Shown one piece after another: positions 33,001 to 43,232 of a DNA stretch of 64,000 nt. Source of the stretch: Nitzschia sp. pyKryTriq1 (Eukaryota; Bacillariophyta; Bacillariophyceae; Bacillariales; Bacillariaceae); contig OY101115.1 in the NCBI GenBank assembly GCA_956465555.1, forward strand, positions 1,798,001 through 1,862,000. Reading direction: 5' to 3'. Made by a program: the position numbers and the translations under genes. Positions within the stretch are counted from its first letter, which is position 1. Every line of letters begins with the position of its first letter. The notes under the pieces were generated by a model. That model saw only the letters and a list, made by a program, of their open reading frames with translations, did no database searches and was not told where the DNA came from.

Positions 33001-34732
33001 ACTTGGGAGTGAGAAGCATCACGAACATTCAACGGCTTTCCCTTGAGCGGAAATACCCCATAGTAGTCACGGCCAACAACAGAAAGACCGGACATGGCAA
33101 GCGACTTGGCAGAGTCTCCTTCTGTGATGATCAATGTGCAGTCCTTGGATTTCGCTCCTCCAGCGAAGTTGGCGTCGTCGAGCTTGGCAATACCGGTGAT
33201 CTTCTTGGCTTTGGTACCACTCTTCTTCGTGAGCTCGCGATTGGCCTTGAACTTGGCAAAGGACAGGATCGACTCAACGATATCACTTTTATCTACCTGT
33301 TTCAAAAACTTGTCAGAAAGTTTGCAGGTGGATCCAAACGACTTCTTCTGGAGGGAGAGGAACTCTTTCGTCTGACTGTCGAAGACGGGGTTGTCGACGA
33401 GACAGTTGACAAAGATGCAAAGGTGGTTCTTGATCTGCCCTGGCTTGACAGCAGCTCCGCCCTTATTCTTCTTCTTGAGCGTAGCAACCAGGTGGCTAGC
33501 AACCTGATCAGCGATGTAATTCACGTGAGTTCCACCCTTGGAAGTAGAAATAGCATTGACGAAAGAAATTTGAGCTGGAGTTCCGTCTGTGGAGGCGACA
33601 CCAACTTCCCAGCGATCCCCAACTTTCTCGTACGCCACAGGGGTGTTGATTCCATCAAACATCTTCAGATAGTCTTGGAATGTTTTGATGGGAAGCTTCT
33701 TGCCGTTGAGAGAAACAGTCAGCTTCTTTCCTGGACGGCTCGACATACTCCCCGCAATATCATAGGCACGCTTAGACAGAAGCCCGAGAGTATCCTCGTC
33801 GAGGCTGGTCATCTTGAATCGCTTCAAATCGGGACTGAATGTGATTTTCGTGTAGTCTCCTTTCTTCGTTTCCGCGGCCGTGCACTTCTTGACCACGGGT
33901 TCACGAGCGACACTCATGTTGTCCTCGAAAACCTGAGTGAATTTGAGCCCACGGGTCGAGTCGACGCATTCGACAACGAACTTGGTGGAGAAGATGTTCG
34001 TGAGCTTCGCGCCGTACCCATTGCGACCCCCAGTGGTCTTCTTCTCGTCGTCATCAAAGTTGCTTCCCGTGAGCAAATGGCCGAAAATCAAAGTCGGGAC
34101 GTAGCAGTTGTGTTCCTTGTGCTCCACGATAGGGATACCTTTCCCGTTGTTCTGGACGGAGATGGTGTTAGCTTCTGGATCAACAGTGATGTCAAGCTTG
34201 TCCATGTCTTCATCGCGCTGCTTGTTGTCAGCAGCGTTGACAAGAACTGCAGCATAAGACGAACCACGATTGGATTTGTGAGACGCAATTGGGCGAAAAT
34301 TGCACAACAACGTCAATTGAATGGCCACAGTCCAAGACACTCGTACTTACTCTCGTCAAAGATCTTGTAGATACCAGGAGTGAAGGTGATCTCACGGCTG
34401 ACGATGCGCTCTGAAGCCTGATCCAAGACAAACATGGTTTCTTTGATGGGTTCCACGGAACCAATGTAGGTATCGGGACGAGCCAAACAATGCTCACGCT
34501 GGGACAGCTTTCGGTACTGGGACTCGACGGTCTTCCCCTGCTTGGCACCCTTTGCGGGAACGTTGGCCTTGTTCTGGTTGGGGGACAAGACGGAGAGTCC
34601 AGCTCCCGTGGACGAGGGCTTCAAGCCCTTCGACGGGGGTGCTGGGTTCTCGTCGTCCGCCATGGCGAGATCATCTTCGAAATCGCTCTCGTCGTCGTGC
34701 ATCATGCTGAAATCGCTATCAACGCAAGCCAT
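30015..34732 (-). CDS. TOP2: DNA topoisomerase II
   Basis: Three exons: 34351-34732, 31764-34246 and 30015-31688 (1512 residues). Introns of 104 and 75 bases are GT-AG. Splicing joins KIFDE to ILVNAADNKQRD (the GHKL ATPase N-box) and FTGE to IAPLDETG. Order: GHKL ATPase with NGKGIP and GRNGYGAKLTN; the transducer; TOPRIM with ITEGDSAKSLA near residue 500 and DQDHDGSHIKG near 580; the winged-helix domain with the catalytic Tyr in ASPRYVFT near residue 860; then the coiled-coil C-gate and a long Lys/Ala/Asp/Ser-rich tail with several KKAA..K nuclear signals. This is the full eukaryotic type IIA enzyme that passes one duplex through another in an ATP-driven cycle. The start at 34732 is the first ATG; upstream codons lack one. 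Repeat copies flank the gene. Confidence 0.96.
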
Positions 34733-35480
34733 GGTGAAAGTATTTGAACGTTGAATGAAAACCTGAGGAAAGGAAGAGGAGCAGAAAGGAAGGATACCCG
34801 TCGAAAAAGTGTCGACACGAAAAATTGTGCCGTCGTCCTCCGCGCTGGGAATTTCGCTCACAGATCGTCGATCGTCCTCTCGGCGTCAAAAAAGATGATC
34901 AGAGGAAAGAAGAATGAAGGATGTGGGAGAAAATGGACGACCCGGCGCTCAGTAGAATTTCTAGGGAAAACTACCGTAAAAACTAACGGCTACTTGCAAC
35001 GTTTCCCGCCATTTTCTACCAGCCATCACGGCCAACGGACCATGCTGGCGCGATGCTGTTTATGGCAGTTGGTAAAATGCCTTCTTGCATTTAAGGGTCC
35101 ATGTCGCGATGGAGCGTGCGCTGAGAGACGCGATGATGGATGGGGTGCGTTTCCCCCGCCCCCCGCCCTGCGTCTCTTTCTTGTTACGAGTACTGGTATG
35201 ATACTGAGAGCCTGCTGAGAGCCACACGCGCAGTCAACAGGAGAGGGCGCGGCTTACGGTACCTGGTACTGTACAGGTACAGTACTGTACGAACTCTGTA
35301 TACTGTACCAGTAGTGTACCCTCACACTGTTCGTTTCCGGGAAGTTATTCAAAATTGGATTGGCTGAATATTTTCGCTCGGACACGGAAGTTGATTAGGT
35401 GTGTCATGTCGCAAGGACATGCGGGATTGCTCGGTCGTCGCCGGTTTGATTATTTTTTGATGCCGAGGCACGCCGGCCGG
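34733..35480. other. TOP2 upstream region
   Basis: The region holds the TOP2 leader and GTAC strings (GAGTACTGGTATG near 35188; a run at 35257-35320 beginning GGTACCTGGTACTGTACAGG). No gene is supported. Confidence 0.45.
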
Positions 35481-35491
35481 CTATCCATCAC

Positions 35492-35540
35492 AGGGGCATA
35501 GGCCAACGTTGAGGGTTTGTTGGCGCCCGCGCCATATCCC
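35492..35540 (-). repeat. Partner of the inverted block at 28482-28577
   Basis: On the minus strand this reads GGCGCCAACAAACCCTCAAC followed directly by GTTGGCCTATGCCCCTG, the same two pieces that are split by 50 bases at 28510-28559. It could be the uninterrupted ancestral form or a rejoined one. Confidence 0.6.
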
Positions 35541-35658
35541 CTTTTACCATCACGCCATTGTTCGAGTCAGTCGACATTTCATTGAGTCAGGCGACGACTC
35601 AACGTGAACGTAAATTCGACACGTCCGACTGAATAATCACGCGATAGCGCTAGTAGTG

Positions 35659-35873
35659 GGTACATCTCCTTGCCTCGTCCTTGTTAAGCTGTGAAGGGAT
35701 GGCGGGCGGGTTTTTAAAGCTAATTAATCTAGAATTCCGAAGTTGGGAGTTGCGATACCGAAGTTGACTTGATGATCTTATGAGATTCATCGGTCGTCTC
35801 TCTTGGTATCGGTTTCAGGTTTGGGTGTTCGTTCGACTTCTTGTCTGTCCTTCGTTCGTTGGGGGTAGCCATG
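35659..35873 (-). mobile_element. Dispersed repeat, copy 2 (short form of the 28627-29645 element)
   Basis: 35659-35783 matches 28627-28751, and 35784-35873 matches 29560-29645, in the same orientation and with only scattered differences. The interior and one copy of the 72-base internal repeat are missing, as recombination between the two internal repeats would produce. It is a broken relic. Confidence 0.6.
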
Positions 35874-36302
35874 GACATTGTTTTATTTTGATTCACGCGC
35901 TATTTTACATACCACCCCTCTATCGAACCAAGAAGTAACCCCTTCTATCGAATCCAACCTTAACTGCAAGTTACGGGCGGGGGTAGCAGCCCATACCTTC
36001 AGGTACCCATCATAGTCTTGTTGAAGAATCATCTTCTCTCTAGCTAGAGAGAGCAGTATCAAAACAGGCGCTACGGCCAGAACAGCCTGAAATGGTAACA
36101 AAATATTATGGCTAGCTACTCCAGATACTATGCTACTTCACCGGAACATTCCTCTGCTAGAGAAAGCAACCAAGGAATTCTTACTCGTGGGAGACGAACA
36201 CCGAAGATCCAGAAGATCCACTTTCTCGAGAACGGAGAACGATCTGCTGTTGTCAGCCGGTATGTTTCTTGTGATATCAGATATCTTCAATGCAAGTAGA
36301 TT
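35874..36302. other. Gap between repeat copy 2 and TMEM94
   Basis: This lies just beyond the stop of the minus-strand TMEM94 gene. A 72-codon minus frame (35883-36101) with one hydrophobic stretch has a non-ATG start and no recognisable family, so no gene is called. Confidence 0.35.
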
Positions 36303-39300
36303 CTACTTCGGACTCCACATGCCAAGTCTCGTCTCGAACTGCAGGCGCCTCAGCTTTTCGGCACGGTTGAGAACCGCCTTTTCTGTTCGTTTTAGATACT
36401 CAACCCACGCCAGACAGAGAAAAGGAAGAGTGCATGCAAGAACGTAGAAATACCAGGGAAAAATGAAAAAGAGGTCGTCTTCAAGCTGAACACCCAGGTA
36501 CAGTGCAATGATCAAGATTGCGACCATCACAGCGCTAACCCACATGACGTTTCGTCTCCAAGGAGGTTCTGCGTTGAGAGGGAGAGTCCGGTGGACGAAT
36601 CCCGTGGAAGAGACAACGATGCACAGTAAGAAGACCGCCAGGGTGACAGTCGCAGCGAAGCTCCTCGCAACTCCTGTGTACCCGCGGATCCCATCGCAGC
36701 GAATCACAGAAGGCCAATCTCCACTATCGAGCCCCGTCTGGCATTTTGCGTCAAGCAGTCCGGGTTCCGTGACAATCATTAGCTCGCCAAAGGCAATAAG
36801 GTACAAAATTTGCGGAAGAAAGGCTGAAGGTAGCGCCTTCAGAGTGGCAAGCATGAATACGGTTTTTCCTTCTTTCTTTCCAAAAACAACCGAAGTATCG
36901 TTCTTTGGTGGAACACGTGCCATGCATTGTTTGTCCGGATCGCTCATTGTCATCGGAAGCCCAACGAGTGGAAGGATAACTTGCAGTGAAAGAAAAGCAC
37001 CGCTGACTTCGGGTAGATGGACCGTGGTTGCCACCGAGCAGACTGAAAAAAGAACGTAGAATCCGAAGGAAAGACATCCAGATAAGAGGAACAAAGCAGC
37101 AGCCGTTGCAGCCTCTAAAGAGGCACGCCCGTGGGCGAGGATTGTTGGCATGTAAGCAATAGACTCGACACCACGCAAGCGAAAAGCACAAGTATGAGCG
37201 GAAATGGCGGAAATGAAGACGATCTCCGACGGCAACAACGAATTGTAGCCAAGCTGGTTGAGACGGGCTCTCTTTAAAGACTCGGAAAGAACGTCGACGC
37301 CTACCCCGATATCAGCAGTCGAAAAGATCCTCGAGTTCCAGGGAAGGTGCGAAAGCCCGACTGCAATGACAGTGTCGCTGTATTCTTGGAAAACTTCGAT
37401 CTGAGAATTGTGTGAGTGAATCCGTTCCTTCTACGTCTTCGTTACCGTTCAAATGCGTAGTAACTGTACGCACCATATGCATAGTTGTCGCCTTAGTGAC
37501 ATCAGTGAAAAGGCTGACCAACAAAGGAACATTGTCCACCTCTTTGAGGTGGTGCTTGACGCTCTCGATACCGTGGGGCAGCTTGGCATTGACATCCCAG
37601 TCAGCATAATTTGAAATCATCCGGTGCTTATCTTCTTCACCGTCGTCTAAAGGACGAAGCGAGATCGCAGCGTTCCCTATTTTGCATTCACAGCGATATT
37701 ACAAACAGTCGGCAGAGGAATTAGAAAAGCTACAAGAAGCTCTGACCTCACGAACAATCGAAAATGATAGGAATCAACACCGACATCTACTTACAGGCGA
37801 TATCGATTCCCATCTGAGCTGCGATTTCCTTGGTAAGTCGCATATTCCGGGGCGACATGAATACAAAACTGAAGAAAGAGAAGTAAGCATACAACACAAC
37901 GGCAACAACGAGAATCAGTGTCCCTTCCTCACTTACCGGACACCGGCGTCTTGGAGGGTGCTAAGAAGGCCCTGGGTTTCTTGTCTTGGAATAATTAACG
38001 ACCCAAGCACCCCCAAAAATATTTGATTGTGCAAGAGAGACCACTCGCCAGTCGCCGCCTTGTCCTTCAGCATCGGTAAAAGAGTCTCACCTCGCGGATC
38101 ATTCTCGAGAAGATAGAACTGAACAAAAACCGGTGAGATTGTGATACCAAAGTATCAGCCATATAGATCGTTTCCTCACCTTAGAACCCCCAGCCGAGCT
38201 TAAGGACTGTGTTTCGAAAGTATGTGGTATGGGAGCGTAGCTGAACGCCTCTACATCCAAGTCGCCCAGTCTCCAACCATTGGAAGTATCAAGGATCATG
38301 GCCCGATCATGCGCTGAAAGCGGAAGAATGGTTGAATTTTCTCCTTGCCACGCCTCGTTGCACATCCTAGTAACAACGCGAGGGTCACCCACTGTTAACA
38401 GCTGGAAGGAACCGGACCGCTTATCCTCTACGATGACTGAAGTTGAGTCCGGACGCAGTAGCCCCCACCATCTCGACTCCTCGGAATCTCGTTCGTGCGA
38501 ATCAATCTCCAATCGGTCCTTGACCCGCGCCGAGCTGATAACAAGTAACCTATGCTTTTCTTCAAACGAGGAAATGTCTGCTGTGGAAAAGCCGATACAC
38601 TGTGCCAAAGATCGAAGTTGCATACTTCGACGCTCGTTGCAGATATGTCGAACAAGAGACCTTTTGCACTCTTGGAGATCGGATGAGGGTTTCCTAGTGG
38701 CACTCTGGGAGCGTCGTGGCGTCGATGTTCTGGAATTTTCTGTTACTCTGTTCTTTTGTTCGACCAAAAGGCAAGCTAATCCAATACATTTCAACGACGG
38801 GAGATGCTGCCACCACAATGGATCTTCGAATTGTACCTCGTGATCGACTGCATCGGCACTTTCACGTTGTTCGTCTAAACCGACGTCTTCGACCGTATCA
38901 CGGTGGGCCTTGCGAAGAAGACGACGCCGCTTCTTTCGGCTTGGGACGTGATGGTGGTGTTCCAGCTGACCCTCTGATTCGGAATCCGAATCTTGAAAAT
39001 CCCCACCTTCTCGTCGACTTAACGTAAAAGTATCCACGTCTCCTTCGTCATCGCTATCACTTTCGTCTTCGTAGGTAGGGCAAATATCCAACAGTTTTAG
39101 ACCTTTCTCCGAAGGGATCAAGAGTTGCTGAGGGACAGCTTGAGGTTCACAGATCAGAGCGTCGTCCACAACTGTAAAGGCTGTTGCTACTCCCAGTTTT
39201 TCCAAAAGATTCATTGACGCGGGAGGAACGCGAACCAAGTTTGGACCAGCCGAGAGCTTTTCACTGGCACCACATGTTTTGTAGATGGTATTTACGAGTA

Positions 39301-40734
39301 AGTATACTCTTCTTACCATGCGCAACAACGAGAGTCGATTTGAAACCGTTGCCAGGAAATATCGAAGGAGAAGAAGATCAATGTTGGTTGATGTACCCGA
39401 AGAGTCCTGTCGCAAAGTTGCCACAGGGTGATAAGCAGCCAATATTCTGGCCGTACCCAACGCCTCGATAAAGATCAAACACGCTGGTCCGATCATGGGA
39501 AAAGTAGCGACGGCGGCTAGAAAAGGAACAGGAAGAGCCAAAGTAAGATTCGCCGAATCGAGGTCAATCCTGGAAAAGAGTATGATAGCAGTAGCCGCAA
39601 AGATTACGAGACCCATCCCAGACATGAAGGCACGGATGGACTCGAGCTGCCTCAGAACCTGTGGCTTTCTAGATTGTACTACGCCAAGAAGAAAATAACA
39701 AGAATATGAGTGGTGTGGGTTAGCGCATCCAGCCAGCCAGCACAGCCTGAAAGGAAATTTCACAACAACGTCGAATTGGATTTACCTAGAGGCTGTTTCA
39801 GAAATCCCTCCAGTGGTGTTTCTAGAACTTCAAATATTCTCATATTGTTGCAGAGAGTGAGCAATTTGTCAGAATCCTTTGGGAGCGTCGTCCTTCCGCG
39901 AGGCCACTTGCCAGTGGTCAAATTAGACGTTTCTTTAAACGTCGCCAAAGTAATGAGCTCCCCCACCTCTAACCGAACCGGTATTTTGTGCTCTTCAATG
40001 AGTTTGCATTCCGCCGGTGAAATATCTCCAATTTGTAGGGCAATATGATCACCCTTGACCAAGAGTAGTGTGGGGATGCGACACCAGGATCCTGCCTCCG
40101 ATTTTGCACCGAAACGGTACCTTCTTCTGTAGACTGGATAGACGCCCGCCAAAGCGGTACCATCTAGTTCCAGGGGATGTTCCTGAATATCGACATCGTC
40201 CCTTTCATCTTGTCGGGTGAGGCGTTCCTCCTCTTGCTTTTCGATTTCCTTCAAGAACCGAGAAATTTCCCGTCGCTTCAAACTATCGTTCCCTTGATGA
40301 TTGGAGTATCTTCGTCGATGAATCAGCCACAAATTGATCAGACTGCCCGCGAAGACCAGGACCCCTGCTGCAAATTGCAATTGAAGGTTGTCTTCGTTCA
40401 GTCCATTTTGACTTTCCGTCTCAGAGGAAGAATTGCCAAGCCCACTTCGAGCATATGCGAGCGCTGTGATGATCAGGATTGCTAACGAAGATCCAAAGGC
40501 ACCAATATATACATCGAGATCCCAATCCAACCAACACTCTAGGATCCGAAGGCACATCCGATTCTTGCTTTCTGGCTCAGTATTTATCACGATAGACTCA
40601 CGCTTCTTGACTTCCGTCGGCGGAGTCTCAGTGGCGTATTCGGCGAGAAAGGATCGCAGTCGATGTCTCGCTTCTCGCCAGGTGAGGGGAGAATTATCAT
40701 CATTCGACGGTTGCTGTTGGACCTCCTCTGTCAT
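36303..40734 (-). CDS. TMEM94: TMEM94 homologue (P-type ATPase-like ER membrane protein)
   Basis: Six exons: 39786-40734, 38180-39678, 37937-38118, 37795-37868, 37446-37676 and 36303-37384 (1338 residues; human TMEM94 about 1356). Introns are 61-118 bases, all GT-AG with consistent phases. Diagnostic strings across junctions: LLHNQIFLG, RFVFMSPRNMRL, WNAAISLRPLDD, VPLLVSLFTDV, HLNEYSDTVIAVGLSH, VHRTLPLN...PWRRN, and the C-terminus RLQFETRLGMWSP. It has two N-terminal membrane segments, a large cytosolic part, and about eight further segments in the last exons. The place of the P-type phospho-acceptor loop reads VVDDALICEP, with no DKTGT. In animals TMEM94 is an ER protein linked to magnesium handling (established, recent). 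Transport by this homologue is inference. The start is the first ATG. Confidence 0.9.
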
Positions 40735-41267
40735 TTTACTGACATGCAAACCAGTCGTCTCTAGTAGTAGAGGATTCAAGCCAAGTATGTACCAGCCAAT
40801 GAGAAAGCAATCGAGGTCGGGTCTTGGGTCTTGGGCACAAGTAGTACCGGTAGAGGAGGAGTCGTCCTCTTGGTGATGGTGACATGTGAAATGGGTGGAA
40901 AAGATCTAAGCAATAAGCAATCTAAGACCGCCCCCTTATTGTCATCATTCCCAGCGTCAGTGGAAGTGCAGCGATGGTCATCAGGTGATGTGCGCATTGC
41001 GCGCGATGGCAGTCAATTGGGCATCATATGGTACATACCGGTAGCTAAGTACACAGTAGAGCTTGCACTAACTGTCTTACCTGCACTTCTTTGTGTTGTT
41101 TCTCGTTTCTCGCCATCCACTTCGCGACGATGATGATCGACGATGAGAACAGAGAGAAACTACACGGTCGTTTCAACACAGCACAAAGCACACAAACTGC
41201 CTACGAAGCTACTAGTAGCGTGTCATTACTCTTCGATTCAACCCTTACCAGTTCAATAAACACAGCC
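40735..41267. promoter_or_regulatory. Divergent region between TMEM94 and gamma-SNAP
   Basis: The region contains CTCTAGTAGTAGAGG near 40758, AGTACCGGTAG near 40843 and GTACATACCGGTAG near 41031. An in-frame ATG pair at 41130/41133 could extend the gamma-SNAP protein by 46 residues. Confidence 0.4.
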
Positions 41268-42743
41268 ATGAGCTACAAAAGCAACGCTACCTCCAACCGG
41301 AATGCCCTCTTTGGAGGGGCGAGTAGCGGTGGATCGAAAACGAAGAAGAGTTCGGCCAGCAAACCCAGCAGTGCTGCAGCGGGACCCGCACCGACACCGA
41401 CGGCCCCCAGTTCCAAAGGATATTCCTATGGCACCCAGAAAAAAGCGCCCATGAAAGTAGGACTCTCTGGAGCGGCAAAGGATGCGAAGTTGAAGGAAGC
41501 CGAGGATTACCGTGACAAGGCCAAGAAGGCGATGCAAAAAGGGCTCTTTTCCAGCCCCGATCCCCTGGCAGCTTCCACGTACTACAAACGAGCAGCAGAT
41601 GCCTATCAAGTTTGCGGGGAAGCGCGGCTGGAAAGGCTGTATCGAATCAACAGTGCGGACTGCCAAGCTCGGGTCGGAGCGTGGGCCACTGCGGCAGCAG
41701 AGTATACAAGAGCCGCGGAACTGGTGCAAGATGCAGACGACGAGACGCCCGAAATGAAGCAAGAAATTGGACGCAAGCTGTATTTGAGCGCGGCAGATGC
41801 CTGGCGCAATATGAACGATCCGGGAAAGGCAGCCGTAAGTACAGTCCAGGCTGCCATGGCGTTGATGTGGGGGGACGAATCCAGCTTCATCTCCAAGGTG
41901 GCGCTCACAGCCATAGAGGAATCAGTCGAAGCGTTTGTGCCCGACCCGTTGAACTTCGCCGCTCGATACCGCCAAACGGGCCATTCGGCTTATATCGACC
42001 CAAACTCGGAGGAAACGGCTGAAAACCCATCTCCAGAGGCTCTAGAACTGGCCAAACAGCATTTGGTGGATCGACCGTACGCTCACGAGACACTGCAGGA
42101 AGTCCGGGATCTTCTTGTGGCGAACGCAGAATACGCCTCGGCTCTCTACGTGGCTGGAGCCATTACAACGCTTCTCTCAGAGAATGGCGTCTCGACTCTC
42201 TCTCTTTCGAGGGCATTTGTAGCAGAGACTATCATTACATTGGCGATGGGAGACCCCATCGCTGCCGAAGAGAATTTCTTGAGTAGGCATGTGCAAAAGT
42301 CATCGTACCTCACTTCCCGCGAGTGCAAGCTAGCGGAAGAACTCTTCAGAGCTGTCAAGATGAGAGATCTGGAGGCTCTGGAGGAGGCACGGGCAGTCAA
42401 AGGCACAAATAAATCGGGAATCGGGAATCTACCTCCGTCGCTGCGCGAGTTGATTGGCATGATCCGACTCAGCGGTGTAGCTCGCAAAGGAGAACCAGAA
42501 ATGGAGTATGACAAGCCGAAAAAGGAAAAACCGTCCAAGTCTTCTAAATCGAAAGAAAAAGAAATCAAGGCAGTCGATTCAACTTCACTGGAACAGCTGG
42601 CTTCCAAGAAAACTGGTTACGAAGGCGAAGACGGTGATGGCGAAGGAGAGATCGACCCGCTGGAGCTCCAGGACGAGCTAGATGCTTTGGATTTTGGCGA
42701 CGACGAGTCAGATCTCGAGGACGACGATATCGATCTTCGTTAG
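41268..42743 (+). CDS. NAPG: Gamma-soluble NSF attachment protein (gamma-SNAP)
   Basis: Single exon. The ATG at 41268 (MSYKSNATSNRNALFGG) is preferred; 41130 is an in-frame alternative. 491 residues. After a Ser/Ala/Lys-rich 65-residue start comes the TPR-like helical SNAP fold: AEDYRDKAKKAMQKGLFSS, DPLAASTYYKRAADAYQVCG, AAEYTRAAELVQDA, KLYLSAADAWRNM and DRPYAHETLQEVRDLL, which follow the helix pairs of SNAP proteins; spacing fits gamma better than alpha. SNAPs bring NSF to SNARE complexes for disassembly. The C-terminal 90 residues are Lys-rich, then very acidic (DELDALDFGDDESDLEDDD), longer than in animals. The sequence is otherwise intact. Its upstream region is shared with TMEM94. Confidence 0.85.
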   Translation: MSYKSNATSNRNALFGGASSGGSKTKKSSASKPSSAAAGPAPTPTAPSSKGYSYGTQKKAPMKVGLSGAAKDAKLKEAEDYRDKAKKAMQKGLFSSPDPLAASTYYKRAADAYQVCGEARLERLYRINSADCQARVGAWATAAAEYTRAAELVQDADDETPEMKQEIGRKLYLSAADAWRNMNDPGKAAVSTVQAAMALMWGDESSFISKVALTAIEESVEAFVPDPLNFAARYRQTGHSAYIDPNSEETAENPSPEALELAKQHLVDRPYAHETLQEVRDLLVANAEYASALYVAGAITTLLSENGVSTLSLSRAFVAETIITLAMGDPIAAEENFLSRHVQKSSYLTSRECKLAEELFRAVKMRDLEALEEARAVKGTNKSGIGNLPPSLRELIGMIRLSGVARKGEPEMEYDKPKKEKPSKSSKSKEKEIKAVDSTSLEQLASKKTGYEGEDGDGEGEIDPLELQDELDALDFGDDESDLEDDDIDLR

Positions 42744-43232
42744 CTGCACTGTACCGGTACCGTACAAGTACTCGTACCTGTACTCGTACTAGTGAAAGTA
42801 CATTAGCACTGTACGCTCAGATCTACCGGTAGCACAAGGCTCAATGTTTTCATGATGCTGACTGTCTGTCCATGCTGTTGCTCAAAAGACTTTTTAGCAT
42901 TCCTCGTTCAAATAGCCGATAAGCTTTTTAACAACACAACACGAGCAGACTATGACATATTATAAGAGTACTTGCAGAAGCCTGGACCCATCTCTCCACC
43001 CAGGAAATTTCGTTTTGCACGAAAAAAATTAACAAAATAATGAAATAAACAACAATTTAACATATATTCATTCATTCTTCCTATGTTGTATTTTGGACTG
43101 GTCTCAGAAAAACACAGCCATGAATGCGGCAAGAGCAGGTGCGGTTCATGGCATATTGTTGCTCGCAGTGTAGGTAGATATCTGTCGGCTGGAAATAGAC
43201 AGAATCTTATATATGAGTTTCGAAACCTCTCT
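42744..43232. other. Convergent 3' gap with GTAC strings
   Basis: The gap lies between the ends of gamma-SNAP and the LRR gene. Immediately after the stop is CTGTACCGGTACCGTACAAG followed by more TACTCGTACC units up to about 42800. The rest is AT-rich 3' UTR. No gene. Confidence 0.5.

Noticed and set aside
33003-34370. 455-codon plus-strand frame
   Set aside because: It lies wholly antisense to topoisomerase II exons and shows no domain; long antisense frames are expected from the codon bias.
35883-36101. 72-codon minus-strand frame with one hydrophobic stretch
   Set aside because: No ATG start, no family and no splice link to TMEM94, whose stop codon at 36303 is already reached.
38050-38095. 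Possible intron inside TMEM94 exon 3 (donor CGAG/GTGAGA)
   Set aside because: Reading through gives an in-frame link to LLHNQIFLG, while splicing with the nearby AG would break the frame.
38651-38700. Possible extra intron in TMEM94 exon 2
   Set aside because: The frame is open without it and adjacent sequence matches the expected length; no splicing is required.
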